This document shows, in pieces, positions 20,138 to 28,909 of a stretch of DNA of 64,000 bases. Numbering within the stretch: position 1 is the stretch's first letter; each line of letters starts with the position of its first letter. The position numbers and the translations under genes are program-made. The notes under the pieces were generated by a model that searched no databases, was not told where the DNA came from, and worked only from the letters and a program-made list of their open reading frames with translations. The DNA comes from Hydrocarboniphaga effusa AP103 (GTDB taxonomy: Bacteria; Pseudomonadota; Gammaproteobacteria; Nevskiales; Nevskiaceae). Location: assembly GCF_000271305.1 (NCBI RefSeq), contig NZ_AKGD01000002.1, forward strand, positions 310,001 to 374,000. The letters are read 5' to 3'.

Positions 20138-21004
20138 ATGCTCGCAAAACTGCCGACGAGGCTGCCGCTGCGCGCGGGTGAACGGCGCACCCTTTCCGCA
20201 CTGATCATCTGCTGCAACGAGGCCGATCGCATCGAGGACTGCCTGCGATCCCTGCATGGCTGGGTCGATGAAATCATCGTTTTCGACAGCGGCAGTACCG
20301 ATGGCACCTTGGACATCGTGCGCCGCTATACCGACAAGATCTGGAAAACCGACTGGCCCGGGTATGGGCCGCAGCGCAATCGAGCCTTGCAGCAGGCCAG
20401 TGGCGACTGGGTTCTGTATATCGATGCCGACGAGCGCGTGACGCCCGAGCTGCGCCAGGAGATCGACAACGCGCTGATCGATCCGCATCTCGACACGACC
20501 CTGTTCCGCATTCCGTGGCGCACCTACCTGTTCGACGGCGAACTGCGCCACGGCCGTTACGCGACGCCGCAGAATCGACTGTTCAAGCGCCAAGGCGCTC
20601 GCTTTCGCGACCATCAGGTGCACGAGCAGATCGTGCTGCCCGAGCGCCGCGCTGCGGTGATGAAGGCCAAGCTCGAGCATCGCAGCTGGCGCGACTACGC
20701 GCACCTGCAGCGCAAGCATCGTCGCTATGCGAACCTGCTCGCGAGGCAGAAGTTCGAAGAAGGCGCACGCGGCAGCATTCCGTATGCGTGCATGCGCTTT
20801 GTCACCGATTTCGTGCAGCAATATGTGCTGCGCCTGTCGGTGCTCGACGGCTGGCGCGGGCTCATGATCTCTGCGGTGCTCGCGCAGTACGCGTACTGGA
20901 AGTACGCGGACCTCAAGGCGCTCGAACGCGAAGCCGCCCGTACCGCGGCACCGGCCGCCAACAAGACGCTGGCGCCGGTCTCGGCCGCCTTGCTCCGACG
21001 GTGA
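20138..21004 (+). CDS. Glycosyltransferase family 2, WaaE/KdtX-like (LPS core)
   Basis: 288 aa. N-terminal LSALIICCNEADRIEDCLRS, then EIIVFDSGSTDGT, YGPQRNRAL and the metal-binding WVLYIDADERV. The pattern of PQNRLFKR, FRDHQVHEQI and the aromatic C-terminal half is that of WaaE/KdtX-like beta-1,4-glucosyltransferases, which glucosylate the inner-core heptose of LPS. Overlaps the next gene by four bases (GTGA). A 153-base gap before it may hold its own promoter, though none is obvious. Confidence 0.85.
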   Translation: MLAKLPTRLPLRAGERRTLSALIICCNEADRIEDCLRSLHGWVDEIIVFDSGSTDGTLDIVRRYTDKIWKTDWPGYGPQRNRALQQASGDWVLYIDADERVTPELRQEIDNALIDPHLDTTLFRIPWRTYLFDGELRHGRYATPQNRLFKRQGARFRDHQVHEQIVLPERRAAVMKAKLEHRSWRDYAHLQRKHRRYANLLARQKFEEGARGSIPYACMRFVTDFVQQYVLRLSVLDGWRGLMISAVLAQYAYWKYADLKALEREAARTAAPAANKTLAPVSAALLRR

Positions 21005-22056
21005 GCGGCCGGCAAGTCCACCTGTTTTTTCCATACCACGCGGGTCTGGGTGGATCGCAGATGCGTGCGCTCGAAATCGCCAGGGGTTTGCGCGAGCGAC
21101 ATGGTGCCAAGGTGAACTTGTGGGCCACGTCCTCGCGCCTGCCGGCGTCGCTGCGCAAACAGCATGGCGTCCGCTGGTTCGCACCGTGGCGGGGTTTCGA
21201 CTCGCGCCTGGGCTCGAGCAGCTTCGTCTTCATCGGCTCGTTCTGGAAGCCCAAGGCCTGGCTGCGCCGCGCTCGGCCCAAGCAGCTCACGATCATCGTC
21301 AACGACATGAACGTCGCCAACCTCAGGGCGCATCTGCCGGTTTACCGCGAAATGCACGCGCAGCCCCAGATCGCGTTCACCTCGCACACGCAGCGGCGCC
21401 TGTTCGACGGCGAGGCGCTCGGCGGTGTGCATGTGTCGCCGATCGATCTCGAGCGCTTCAAGCCCGTGGCGGACAAACCCGCGCAGTCGGGTCGCCTCAA
21501 GCTCGGGCGCCATAGCCGCGACACGCTCGACAAGCATCAGTTTCTGTACGACCCCGAGCTCTACGCGACGCTCGCGGCGGAAGGCGTCGATATCGACCTG
21601 ATGGGTGCGAGCTGCATCGAGCATCTGATTCCGGAGTCGCTGAACATCCGTCTGCGTCCCGCAGGCTCGATGGATGCGGCCGATTATCTGCGCAGCCTCG
21701 ATTGCTTCATCTATCGCACCGGAACGTTCTACGACACCGCCGCTCGCGCGGTGCGCGAAGCCATGGCCTGCGGATTGCCGGTGGTGTGTCATCGCTTCGG
21801 CGGCCATGTCGAGAATATCGTGCATGGCGAGAACGGCTTCGTCTTCGACGACCAGCATCAGGCCATCGAGATCGTTCGCCGCCTTCGCGACGACGTCGAG
21901 TTGCGCCGGCGCATCGGCGCCAATGCGCGCGCGACCATGGAAGCGCTGTTCGCGCCGTCCAAGCTCGATGCGATGTATGCGAGCTACCTCGATGGCGCTC
22001 AGGTCGAGAAGGCTGTCAGCGCGAATGGCGTGTCTGTCCTGAGCCGCGCCGCATGA
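21001..22056 (+). CDS. Glycosyltransferase family 4
   Basis: 351 aa from the GTG at 21001, which overlaps the previous stop codon. The N-terminus HLFFPYHAGLGGSQMRALEIARGL is the acceptor domain of a GT-B enzyme. The C-terminal half has the donor-binding helix pattern AVREAMACGLPVVCHRFGG and ENIVHGENGFVFDD. A longer in-frame reading upstream lies inside the WaaE-like gene and is rejected. The usual GR(L/F)xxxKG block is missing, so the donor site is divergent. Specificity unknown. Confidence 0.82.
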   Translation: MSGRQVHLFFPYHAGLGGSQMRALEIARGLRERHGAKVNLWATSSRLPASLRKQHGVRWFAPWRGFDSRLGSSSFVFIGSFWKPKAWLRRARPKQLTIIVNDMNVANLRAHLPVYREMHAQPQIAFTSHTQRRLFDGEALGGVHVSPIDLERFKPVADKPAQSGRLKLGRHSRDTLDKHQFLYDPELYATLAAEGVDIDLMGASCIEHLIPESLNIRLRPAGSMDAADYLRSLDCFIYRTGTFYDTAARAVREAMACGLPVVCHRFGGHVENIVHGENGFVFDDQHQAIEIVRRLRDDVELRRRIGANARATMEALFAPSKLDAMYASYLDGAQVEKAVSANGVSVLSRAA

Positions 22057-23210
22057 GCCCTTCGGCCGACGCCTCTTACCCCAGCGCGCCGATCCGACTG
22101 CTCGTGGTGCTGCCCGACCTGTCGGGTGGCGGAGCGCAGCGCGTCACCTTGCGCCTGCTGAGCCTGTTCGACGAACGGCGCTACCAGATCACCTTGCTCG
22201 TGCTCGACGGCCCCGGCGAGCTCGTTTCACTGGTGCCGCCGAACGTGCGCCTGATCTATCCGCCGCGCAGCCGCCTGCTGCGGGTCGGCAAGCTGTCGAC
22301 GATGCGCAATGCGCTCAACCACGACGTGCTGATCGCGGCGATGGAATTGCGCGCGAGCTTCTGCGTGCACTTCGCCGCGACCGGCCTGCGCAAGCCGAGC
22401 ATCGGCTGGGTGCGCATCGCCTTCGGTGAATACGCACGCGAGATCAGCGACAAGAATCGTCGCAAGGCCAAGCAGACCTATGGCGACTTCGATCGGCTCG
22501 TGTTCGTCTCCGACGGTGCGCAGGCCTCGTTCGAACGCTGGTACGGCGAAAGCCGGCGCGGAGACTGGCGGCGCATCTACAACCCTTACACGGTTGATCC
22601 GGCGATCGATCCGGCGGTCGCAGCGTCGGCCCCTTCGAACCCGGCCGGTACGGCAGCGCGTCCGCTGATCGTCGGCGCCGGACGGCTCGAGAAGCGCAAG
22701 GGCTTCGACGTGCTGATCGATGCGGTCGCGGCGCTTCGCAAGCGCGGCATCGTCGTCGACCTGGCCCTGCTCGGCGAAGGCCCGCTGGCCGAGGAGCTGC
22801 GCGAGCAGGCGCGCGAGCGAGGCATCGCCGATCAGCTGCAACTGCCGGGCTTCGTGCAGAACGTGGGTGATTGGCTGGAGCGCGCCACGCTCTACGTGCT
22901 GTCCTCGCGCATCGAAGGCCTGCCCGGCACGATCCTCGAAGCCTTTGCGGCCGGCACGCCGGTGGTGGCGACGCGCTGCCCGCATGGTCCGGAAGAGCTG
23001 CTGCAGGAAGGCAAGGCCGGCCTGCTCGTGCCGATGGACGATGCGCAGGCGATGGCCGATGCGATGCAGTCGCTGCTCGAATCGCCCGAACGCCGGGCCG
23101 AATTCGCCAGCGCCGGCCGGCAGCGCTTGGTCGATTTCTCGGCCGACCGTATCCTGCCCCAATGGGAAGCCCTGATCTCCGAACTGGTCACCCCGAGTCG
23201 CTCTGCGTGA
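22053..23210 (+). CDS. Glycosyltransferase family 4
   Basis: 385 aa, starting at an ATG overlapping the previous stop (ATGA). GT-B fold with LLVVLPDLSGGGAQRVTLRLL at the N-terminus, and VGAGRLEKRKGFDVLIDA, LLGEGPLAEEL, LPGFVQNVGDWLERATLYVLSS and EGLPGTILEAFAAGTPVVATRCPHGPEELL in the donor domain. A paralogue lies on the minus strand at 26941-28140. They share the unusual (A/S)FCVHFAA...KP...W(V/H)I and FVS(E/D)GA stretches as well as the general motifs. Confidence 0.9.
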   Translation: MSPSADASYPSAPIRLLVVLPDLSGGGAQRVTLRLLSLFDERRYQITLLVLDGPGELVSLVPPNVRLIYPPRSRLLRVGKLSTMRNALNHDVLIAAMELRASFCVHFAATGLRKPSIGWVRIAFGEYAREISDKNRRKAKQTYGDFDRLVFVSDGAQASFERWYGESRRGDWRRIYNPYTVDPAIDPAVAASAPSNPAGTAARPLIVGAGRLEKRKGFDVLIDAVAALRKRGIVVDLALLGEGPLAEELREQARERGIADQLQLPGFVQNVGDWLERATLYVLSSRIEGLPGTILEAFAAGTPVVATRCPHGPEELLQEGKAGLLVPMDDAQAMADAMQSLLESPERRAEFASAGRQRLVDFSADRILPQWEALISELVTPSRSA

Positions 23211-24940
23211 GCAAGCCGCTGCGCCTGCTCCACCAGATTCACTTGGCGAACGATGTCTGGGGCGGCATGGAAAAGCAGTTCGCCAACCTGTTGCTGCAGA
23301 CGGCGGGCGATGCGCGCGTCGAGCATTACCTGATCGAAGATCTGCGCGGTCTCGCGCCGGGTGTGCGCGCGGCCTTGCCTGCACTGAAGGCGCAGGCCGA
23401 AGACGCGCGACGCTGGCATGGCCTGGCCATTCCGAACTGGCGTGGGCTGCGGCAATCCAGGCAGCGACGCGTCGCGCGGCAGTGGGACATCGACACCGTG
23501 CTGAGCTGGAACCGCTTCGGCGATCCGCGCCCGGCGCAGCTCGCACAAAGGCTCGGCGCGCGCTCGGTCTACTGGGAACGCGGCGCCGCCTGGTTCGCGC
23601 GCCATCGCGTACCGGACGTCGATTTCCTGAGCGGCTTCGATCGCTATCTCGCCAACTCCAAGGCCTGCGCCGCCATGCTGCGCCACTGGGGCGTGAAGGC
23701 GCCGATCGAAATCTGCAGGCCCGGAATTCGCAGCGAGCGTGCTCCATCCGCGCAGGCGCGCGCGCTCGACGGCTCGCGTCCGCTCACGCTCGGTTTCTGC
23801 GCGCGCCTGCAATCGTTCAAGGGTGGTGTGCTCGTGCTGCATGCGCTGCGCGAGCTGCGTTCGTTGGGCATCGAAGCGCGACTGCTGGTTGCCGGTGACG
23901 GCCCCGAGCGCGCGCACCTGCAGGCGCTGTCCGCGCGCCTGGACGTGAACGATCGAACCGAGTTCCTCGGCCGGCTCGACGACACCGATTCGTTTTATTC
24001 GCGCATCGACGTGCTCGTGCATCCGGCGCTGCGCGAGCCTTATGGCAACGTCTGCGCGGAGGCCTTGAGCCTGGGTATTCCGGTGGTCGCGGCGGCGGTC
24101 GATGGCCTGCCCGAAGTCGTCGATCACGAGCGCGACGGCCTGTGCGTGGTGCCGACGCTCACGCTGGCCGATTTCGCCGAACTCGGAGGCGATGCGAGCG
24201 GCGTCTATCCGCGCGTCTATCGCCCGGAACTCGATCGGATCGCCGAGCCCGGCGCCGTCGATCCGCTGCAGCTCGCCGAAGCGGTGCTCGCGATCGCGGC
24301 CGATGCGCAGCGCTACCGGCGCTACAGCCAAGCCGCGCTCGCCGGCGCGGCGAACAAGTTCTCGTATCCGGCGCACGTCGATCGCCTGTTCGAGCTGCTG
24401 GCTCCGCGCGAGCCCCCGCAGAGCTTCAACTGTCGCGATCAGACGCGTCCGGCCTGGCAGGACCGCGCGCTCAAGGCTTGTGCGCTGATCGAAAAGGCGA
24501 TCGAAGGAAGAAGGCTGCCGAGTGTCGCCGACGTCGGCTGCGGTGATCGCAAGCTGAGCTACTGGCTCGTGCAGCAGGGCATCGCCTGCCGCTACCAGGG
24601 CTACGACCTGGTGCCGCAGTCGGCGGCGGTGCAGCGGCTCGATATTCAGTCCCAAAGCCTGCCGGCCAGCCATGACGTCGTCGTGATGCTGGGCGTCAGC
24701 GAGTACCTCGCGAGCCTGCCGCGCGTGCTGACGACGCTGCGGCGCAACGCGGGCGCGCTCGTGATCAGCCATACGATCGCCGACCAGCCGCGTCCGGCCG
24801 AAGAACTGCAGAGACTGGGCTGGACCCAGCACCTGACGCGCGCCAGGTTCGAGCAGACGCTCGTCGAGGCCGGCTGGCGCGTGGTCGAATCCGTGCTGAC
24901 CGATGACGGAAAGACCGTGATCTGGCGATGCGCATGCTGA
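23207..24940 (+). CDS. Fusion: GT4 glycosyltransferase plus C-terminal SAM methyltransferase-like domain
   Basis: 577 aa from a GTG overlapping the previous stop. Residues 1-~400 are a GT-B glycosyltransferase (IHLANDVWGGMEKQF at the start; GFCARLQSFKGGVLVLHAL, LLVAGDGPERAHL, FLGRLDDTDSFYSRIDVLVHP and PYGNVCAEALSLGIPVVAA in the donor domain). Residues ~420-577 hold a class I methyltransferase-like core with the SAM loop VADVGCGDRKLSYWL (about residue 438) and an acidic YQGYDLVP. The methyltransferase part is short (~150 residues). Adding a sugar and methylating it could be coupled, for example chain capping. This is inference from the domain order. Confidence 0.82.
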   Translation: MSKPLRLLHQIHLANDVWGGMEKQFANLLLQTAGDARVEHYLIEDLRGLAPGVRAALPALKAQAEDARRWHGLAIPNWRGLRQSRQRRVARQWDIDTVLSWNRFGDPRPAQLAQRLGARSVYWERGAAWFARHRVPDVDFLSGFDRYLANSKACAAMLRHWGVKAPIEICRPGIRSERAPSAQARALDGSRPLTLGFCARLQSFKGGVLVLHALRELRSLGIEARLLVAGDGPERAHLQALSARLDVNDRTEFLGRLDDTDSFYSRIDVLVHPALREPYGNVCAEALSLGIPVVAAAVDGLPEVVDHERDGLCVVPTLTLADFAELGGDASGVYPRVYRPELDRIAEPGAVDPLQLAEAVLAIAADAQRYRRYSQAALAGAANKFSYPAHVDRLFELLAPREPPQSFNCRDQTRPAWQDRALKACALIEKAIEGRRLPSVADVGCGDRKLSYWLVQQGIACRYQGYDLVPQSAAVQRLDIQSQSLPASHDVVVMLGVSEYLASLPRVLTTLRRNAGALVISHTIADQPRPAEELQRLGWTQHLTRARFEQTLVEAGWRVVESVLTDDGKTVIWRCAC

Positions 24941-25089
24941 GGAGACTCTGCTTGAGCTATTGCGCTCCGCATCTCATCCGAGGGCGGTGCCCGGCATCCT
25001 CTCGGACTGCGAGCAGGCGCCGGCTCCTGCGCCGCGTCCCCCAGTGGCCTGCGGTCGCTCGCCACGCTTGATCGGAGCTTGCTGCGGAC

Positions 25090-26145
25090 ATGGATTATTC
25101 GCTGCTCACGCCATACCGGGTTCCGCCGCGCATGACGGCGTACAAGATTCCGAACCTCGGTGACGGTTTCATCCTGCGCGCGATCGAGCGGCTGCTCGCA
25201 CCGCGTCGTTCCGTAGGTTGCTATTCCACGCGCATCGCGCCCGGCGCCGCGGCGCGCAAGGCGATGCAGCAGGCCGGAACCGTGGTGATCGCGGGGGCCA
25301 ACCAGCTCGACGATCGCTATCGCATCTGGCCGGGCTTCGATGCGCAGCAGCTGCGCGAAGCGAGCTGGCGCTTCGTTCCGTTCGGACTCGGCTACAACGG
25401 CGAGCCGAATCGCAACGAGCGCATGTCCGAGCTCACGCGCGAGCTGCTCGAAGCGGTGCACGAGCGTATCGAATATTCGTCCTGGCGCTGTCCGGTGACG
25501 CTGCGTTACCTGCAGCGCGAGTTGCCGCATTTGTCCGATCGCTTCCTGATGACCGGCTGCCCGGTGCTGCTCGATGCGCCGCTGCTCGAATCGCAGCGCT
25601 TTCGCGCCGACGAATCGCATGTCGCGGTGACCTCGACCGAGCGCGGCGATTTCTGGGATCGCGAGACGCGCCTGCTGCAGACGGTCGCGCGGCTGTGGCC
25701 GAAGGCGCGACGCAGCTTCGTCGTGCACCAGGATTTCCGGCGGCCCTCCTGGATCGCACGCCTGCGCTCGCGCGATGCGCCCGCGGTGGCCGATCCGGCG
25801 CGGGCTTTCGCGCTGCGCGAGTTCGCGACCCATCTCGGCTTCGAGGTGGTGATTCCGCCCGGTGCCGACGAAGCACGCCATTTCTACGAAAGCGTCGATC
25901 TGCATGTCGGCAGCCGGCTGCATGCGCATCTGCTGCTGCTGAGCCGCAACCGGCGCAGCTGGCTGCTGCCGATCGACGGGCGCGCGCTCGGCATGGCCGA
26001 GGCGTTCTCGTATCCCCTGCTCGATGCGCAGACCATCGAAAGCTCGCTCGAGAGCACGCTCGGCTACGACTTCGAGCCGCTGCGCGAGCAGGCACGCGCG
26101 GCGCATGGAACCATGCAGCGCTTCATCGCGAGCTGGGCCCGGTGA
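25090..26145 (+). CDS. Polysaccharide pyruvyltransferase-family protein
   Basis: 351 aa. The N-terminus has NLGDGFILRAIERLL, like the NxGD..I pattern of the family. The C-terminal half carries VDLHVGSRLHAHLLLLSRNRRSWLLPIDGRALGMAEAF, the SxRxH...P...D.K..G-type block. Family members add a pyruvate ketal from PEP to a sugar, giving the glycan a negative charge. Fits the other charge-adding genes here (sulfotransferase). Ends in a 4-base overlap with the next gene. The 149 bases before it contain no gene I can support. Confidence 0.75.
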   Translation: MDYSLLTPYRVPPRMTAYKIPNLGDGFILRAIERLLAPRRSVGCYSTRIAPGAAARKAMQQAGTVVIAGANQLDDRYRIWPGFDAQQLREASWRFVPFGLGYNGEPNRNERMSELTRELLEAVHERIEYSSWRCPVTLRYLQRELPHLSDRFLMTGCPVLLDAPLLESQRFRADESHVAVTSTERGDFWDRETRLLQTVARLWPKARRSFVVHQDFRRPSWIARLRSRDAPAVADPARAFALREFATHLGFEVVIPPGADEARHFYESVDLHVGSRLHAHLLLLSRNRRSWLLPIDGRALGMAEAFSYPLLDAQTIESSLESTLGYDFEPLREQARAAHGTMQRFIASWAR

Positions 26146-27005
26146 GAGTCGTCACCTTTCACGTACAGACCCTGGATGCGCATCCGAACGTGCGCTGGTC
26201 GCATGCCGAGTACCTGCGCCTGCTCGACTGGATGCTGCGCTCGGTGCTGCGTTTTCACCCCGAGGCCAGGCTCGCGGTGCTGACCGATGCGCAGACCGAT
26301 CTGTCGCCGCTGAGCGTCGCGTTCGAGCGCATCGATCATCCGGTCGATCATCGCCGCATCATGCTGTCGCGCGCCGAAGCCCAGCAGCGCTTTTTGCAGA
26401 CGCACTTCGACGACGATGTCCTGTTTCTCGATTCCGACATGCTGCTCAACGGGCCGCTCACGGAACTGTTCGAAGACGGGCAGGGTGCCGCCGATTGCGA
26501 TGTCGCGTTGACCGTGCGCGACGATGCCGACATGCCCGTCAACGGCGGCTTTCTGCTGTTGCGGCATCGGCGAGCCGATGTGGCGCGGCGGTTCTTCGAT
26601 CGGTACCTGCGCCTGTTCCGCGAGGTCTACGTGGGCGAAGCCGCCTGGTACGGCGACCAGCGCGCGCTACGCGATGCGATCGGCTGGAACGGCAGCGGTG
26701 CTTCGTCGCAGATCGAAGCACGCATTCGCCTGCTGCCTTGCGAGCGCTACAACCACACGCCGGGCGATCGCATCCGCAAGGTGCTGCGCCCGCAAGGCGA
26801 CAAGCGCGTGCTGCACTTCAAGGGCGACCGCAAGCGGCTGATGGCCTTGTTCTGGTACGCCTGGCTCGCGGGGTTGCCGAAGCCGGTGGGGATCGTCGTC
26901 TGGTGCTTCGACGAAGCCCGGCAGCGCCTGCGCAGGGCGCTCAAGCCTCGTATGGACGCCCTGCCGGCATCCCGACCGGCGCGGAGCGAATCGACGATTC
27001 GATGA
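26142..27005 (+). CDS. GT-A-fold nucleotide-sugar transferase
   Basis: 287 aa, GTG start overlapping the previous stop (GTGA). A DxD motif is plain in VLFLDSDMLLNGPL (residues 97-99), and MPVNGGFLLLR followed by WYGDQRAL resembles GT8/capsule-type glycosyltransferases in which a conserved Asn-Gly-Gly precedes a DQ pair. A late HFKGDRK matches the histidine that binds metal in that group. The last 65 bases overlap, in the convergent direction, the end of the GT4 gene on the minus strand. Last gene of the plus-strand glycan operon. Confidence 0.75.
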   Translation: MRVVTFHVQTLDAHPNVRWSHAEYLRLLDWMLRSVLRFHPEARLAVLTDAQTDLSPLSVAFERIDHPVDHRRIMLSRAEAQQRFLQTHFDDDVLFLDSDMLLNGPLTELFEDGQGAADCDVALTVRDDADMPVNGGFLLLRHRRADVARRFFDRYLRLFREVYVGEAAWYGDQRALRDAIGWNGSGASSQIEARIRLLPCERYNHTPGDRIRKVLRPQGDKRVLHFKGDRKRLMALFWYAWLAGLPKPVGIVVWCFDEARQRLRRALKPRMDALPASRPARSESTIR

Positions 27006-28140
27006 ACTGCTCCCACTGCGGAACCACCGACTGCGCATCGTAGCGCTGCACGCGGGCGAGCCCGGCGGCGCGCAGTTCCGCCCTGCGTTCGGGCGATTGC
27101 AGAATGCGCCGCATCGCTTCTGCGAGCGCCTCGAGATCGTCCATCGCCACGAGTTCTCCGGCGCGGCCGCCGGCGAGCAGCTCGGACGGCCCGGAGGGGC
27201 AGTCGTTGGCGATCACCGGCGTGCCGCAGGCGAAGGCTTCGAGGATCGTCGTGGGCAGGCCTTCGAGGCGTGAGGTCAGCACGTAGGCGGTCGAGGCGCG
27301 CAGCCAGGGCAGCGAACTGCTGACGTGCCCGGGCATGTGGACGCGAGCCCCGATGCCGAGCTCGCTCGCGAGCGCTGCGAGCGAATGGCGAAGCGGCCCT
27401 TCGCCGAGCAGCACGACATCGAAATCGAGGCCCTTGCGCAGGGCCAGCGCGGCCGCGCGCAGCAGCACGTCGAAGCCCTTGCGTGCTTCGAGGCGGCCGA
27501 TGCCGATCAGGCTCGGACGCGACTGCATGGCCTGCAGCAGCTTGCGCTGCTCGATGCTCGGCGCGCGATCGTCAACGTAGTTGTCGGCCCGGAACAGGTT
27601 CGGGATCACGGTCCAGTTCGCGCGCTGTCTCGCCGACGGCAGCGCCTGCTGCGCGCTGAGCCAGTTGCGCATCGAAACGCGTGCGCCCTCGGAGACGAAG
27701 GCCAGGTTCAGGATCTCGCGATACGCGTTTCGCGAGCGCTTGCGATGACGTTCGGAGTATCCGCGCGCCCAGTGCTCGTAGGCGATGTGCACCCAGGCCG
27801 CTGCGGGCTTCTGCAGCAGCCTGGCGGCCCAGTGCACGCAGAAGGTCGCGCGTGTTTCCTGGCCCGCGATCAGCAGATCGCGATCGCGCCCATGCCAGAG
27901 CGTGGCGAGCTTCGCGCCGAGCAGGCCTCCAGGCCAGCTGTGCCGCGTTTTCACCGCAGGCGGCATCTGCGATTCGAGCGCCTGTCCACGAGGCCCCAGG
28001 TTGAGCAGGGCGATGTCGTAGCGCTGCGGATCGAGCGCACCGAGCAGGCTCAGGATCACGCGCGGAGCACCACCGCCCTTGAGATCGGGCACCACGAACA
28101 ACAGCTTGCGGCGTTCGGTGGCGATCCCGGCTGGCGTCAT
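26941..28140 (-). CDS. Glycosyltransferase family 4
   Basis: 399 aa, ATG at 28140 overlapping the upstream membrane protein stop. GT-B: LLFVVPDLKGGGAPRVILSLL at the N-terminus, then IGIGRLEARKGFDVLLRA, LLGEGPLRHSLA, MPGHVSSSLPWLRASTAYVLTS and EGLPTTILEAFACGTPVIANDCPSGPSELL. Paralogue of the gene at 22053-23210. Its 3' end overlaps the convergent GT-A gene by 65 bases, so one of the two C-termini may be longer than its relatives. Cytoplasmic, specificity unknown. Confidence 0.9.
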   Translation of the reverse strand: MTPAGIATERRKLLFVVPDLKGGGAPRVILSLLGALDPQRYDIALLNLGPRGQALESQMPPAVKTRHSWPGGLLGAKLATLWHGRDRDLLIAGQETRATFCVHWAARLLQKPAAAWVHIAYEHWARGYSERHRKRSRNAYREILNLAFVSEGARVSMRNWLSAQQALPSARQRANWTVIPNLFRADNYVDDRAPSIEQRKLLQAMQSRPSLIGIGRLEARKGFDVLLRAAALALRKGLDFDVVLLGEGPLRHSLAALASELGIGARVHMPGHVSSSLPWLRASTAYVLTSRLEGLPTTILEAFACGTPVIANDCPSGPSELLAGGRAGELVAMDDLEALAEAMRRILQSPERRAELRAAGLARVQRYDAQSVVPQWEQFIESSIRSAPVGMPAGRPYEA

Positions 28141-28817
28141 CGGCGATCGAATGCGGGCGTCGAATAAGCCGTCGATGCCGATGTCGCCCCGCGCCGGTAC
28201 TGCACGAGCGCGACGATGAACAGCAGCGGCAGCGACATCTCCACGCCTTCCTCGAGCGCGTTGATGATGAGCCCGTAGATTTGCGGCAGCCAGTGGCCCG
28301 TGAAGTCGTGGACGAAGGATTGCAGCTTGTCGAGAACCTTGGTCGCCGCCGTGGTGACGAAGGCCAGCGCTGCGGTGAGCATCCAGTCCTGCCGCAAGGC
28401 GCCCTGGCGCAGGGCGCGGACACCGGCGAGGACGACGTCGACCAGTACGGCGAGGATGGCGAGCGCGAGCAGGCCGACGAGCAGTTTCTCGGCGACCGGC
28501 GCCGGCGTCTTGAGGTAGTAGTGCGACTTGAAAATGCTCACGCCGGTGATCGCGGTGTGCAGGTCGAGCTCTCGGGCGCAGCCGACGAACGCCGCGATGC
28601 CGCATGGAATCAGGCGGCGCGGCGCCTGTTTGGCGGTCATCAAGCAGAGCAGACCGAGCGCCGCCCAGAACACCGCGCTGAGCACTTCGAACGGGCCTTC
28701 CTCGGAAAACACCCACTGCATTTCGTGCTTCGTCAGCAGCCACGGAAATGGCACGAGCAACACGATGTAGATGATTTCCGCGATCAGAATATTGCGAAAG
28801 CGCAAAGCCGAATCCAT
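28137..28817 (-). CDS. Polytopic membrane protein of unknown function, tandem copy 2
   Basis: 226 aa with about six hydrophobic segments (around residues 10-28, 42-60, 68-80, 112-130, 145-160 and 196-210). Conserved between this and the copy at 28910-29566 are FSE.GPFEVLSAV, CARELDLHTAITG.SIFKSHYYLKTPAP and LEEGVEMSLPLLFIVALVQYRR. The charged CARELDLH and ALEEGVEMS motifs next to membrane segments could form an active site. I recognise no family. Overlaps the downstream GT4 by four bases, so it likely serves the glycan pathway. ATG at 28817 chosen by alignment with its paralogue. Confidence 0.8.
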   Translation of the reverse strand: MDSALRFRNILIAEIIYIVLLVPFPWLLTKHEMQWVFSEEGPFEVLSAVFWAALGLLCLMTAKQAPRRLIPCGIAAFVGCARELDLHTAITGVSIFKSHYYLKTPAPVAEKLLVGLLALAILAVLVDVVLAGVRALRQGALRQDWMLTAALAFVTTAATKVLDKLQSFVHDFTGHWLPQIYGLIINALEEGVEMSLPLLFIVALVQYRRGATSASTAYSTPAFDRR

Positions 28818-28909
28818 GGCGACGATCTCCGACGATCCTGTGTCGATACAGCCGGCCGCAAGCTTTGCACGCAAAAGCTGAATGCTTCCTGCGCGTCCTG
28901 AGCCTGCGC

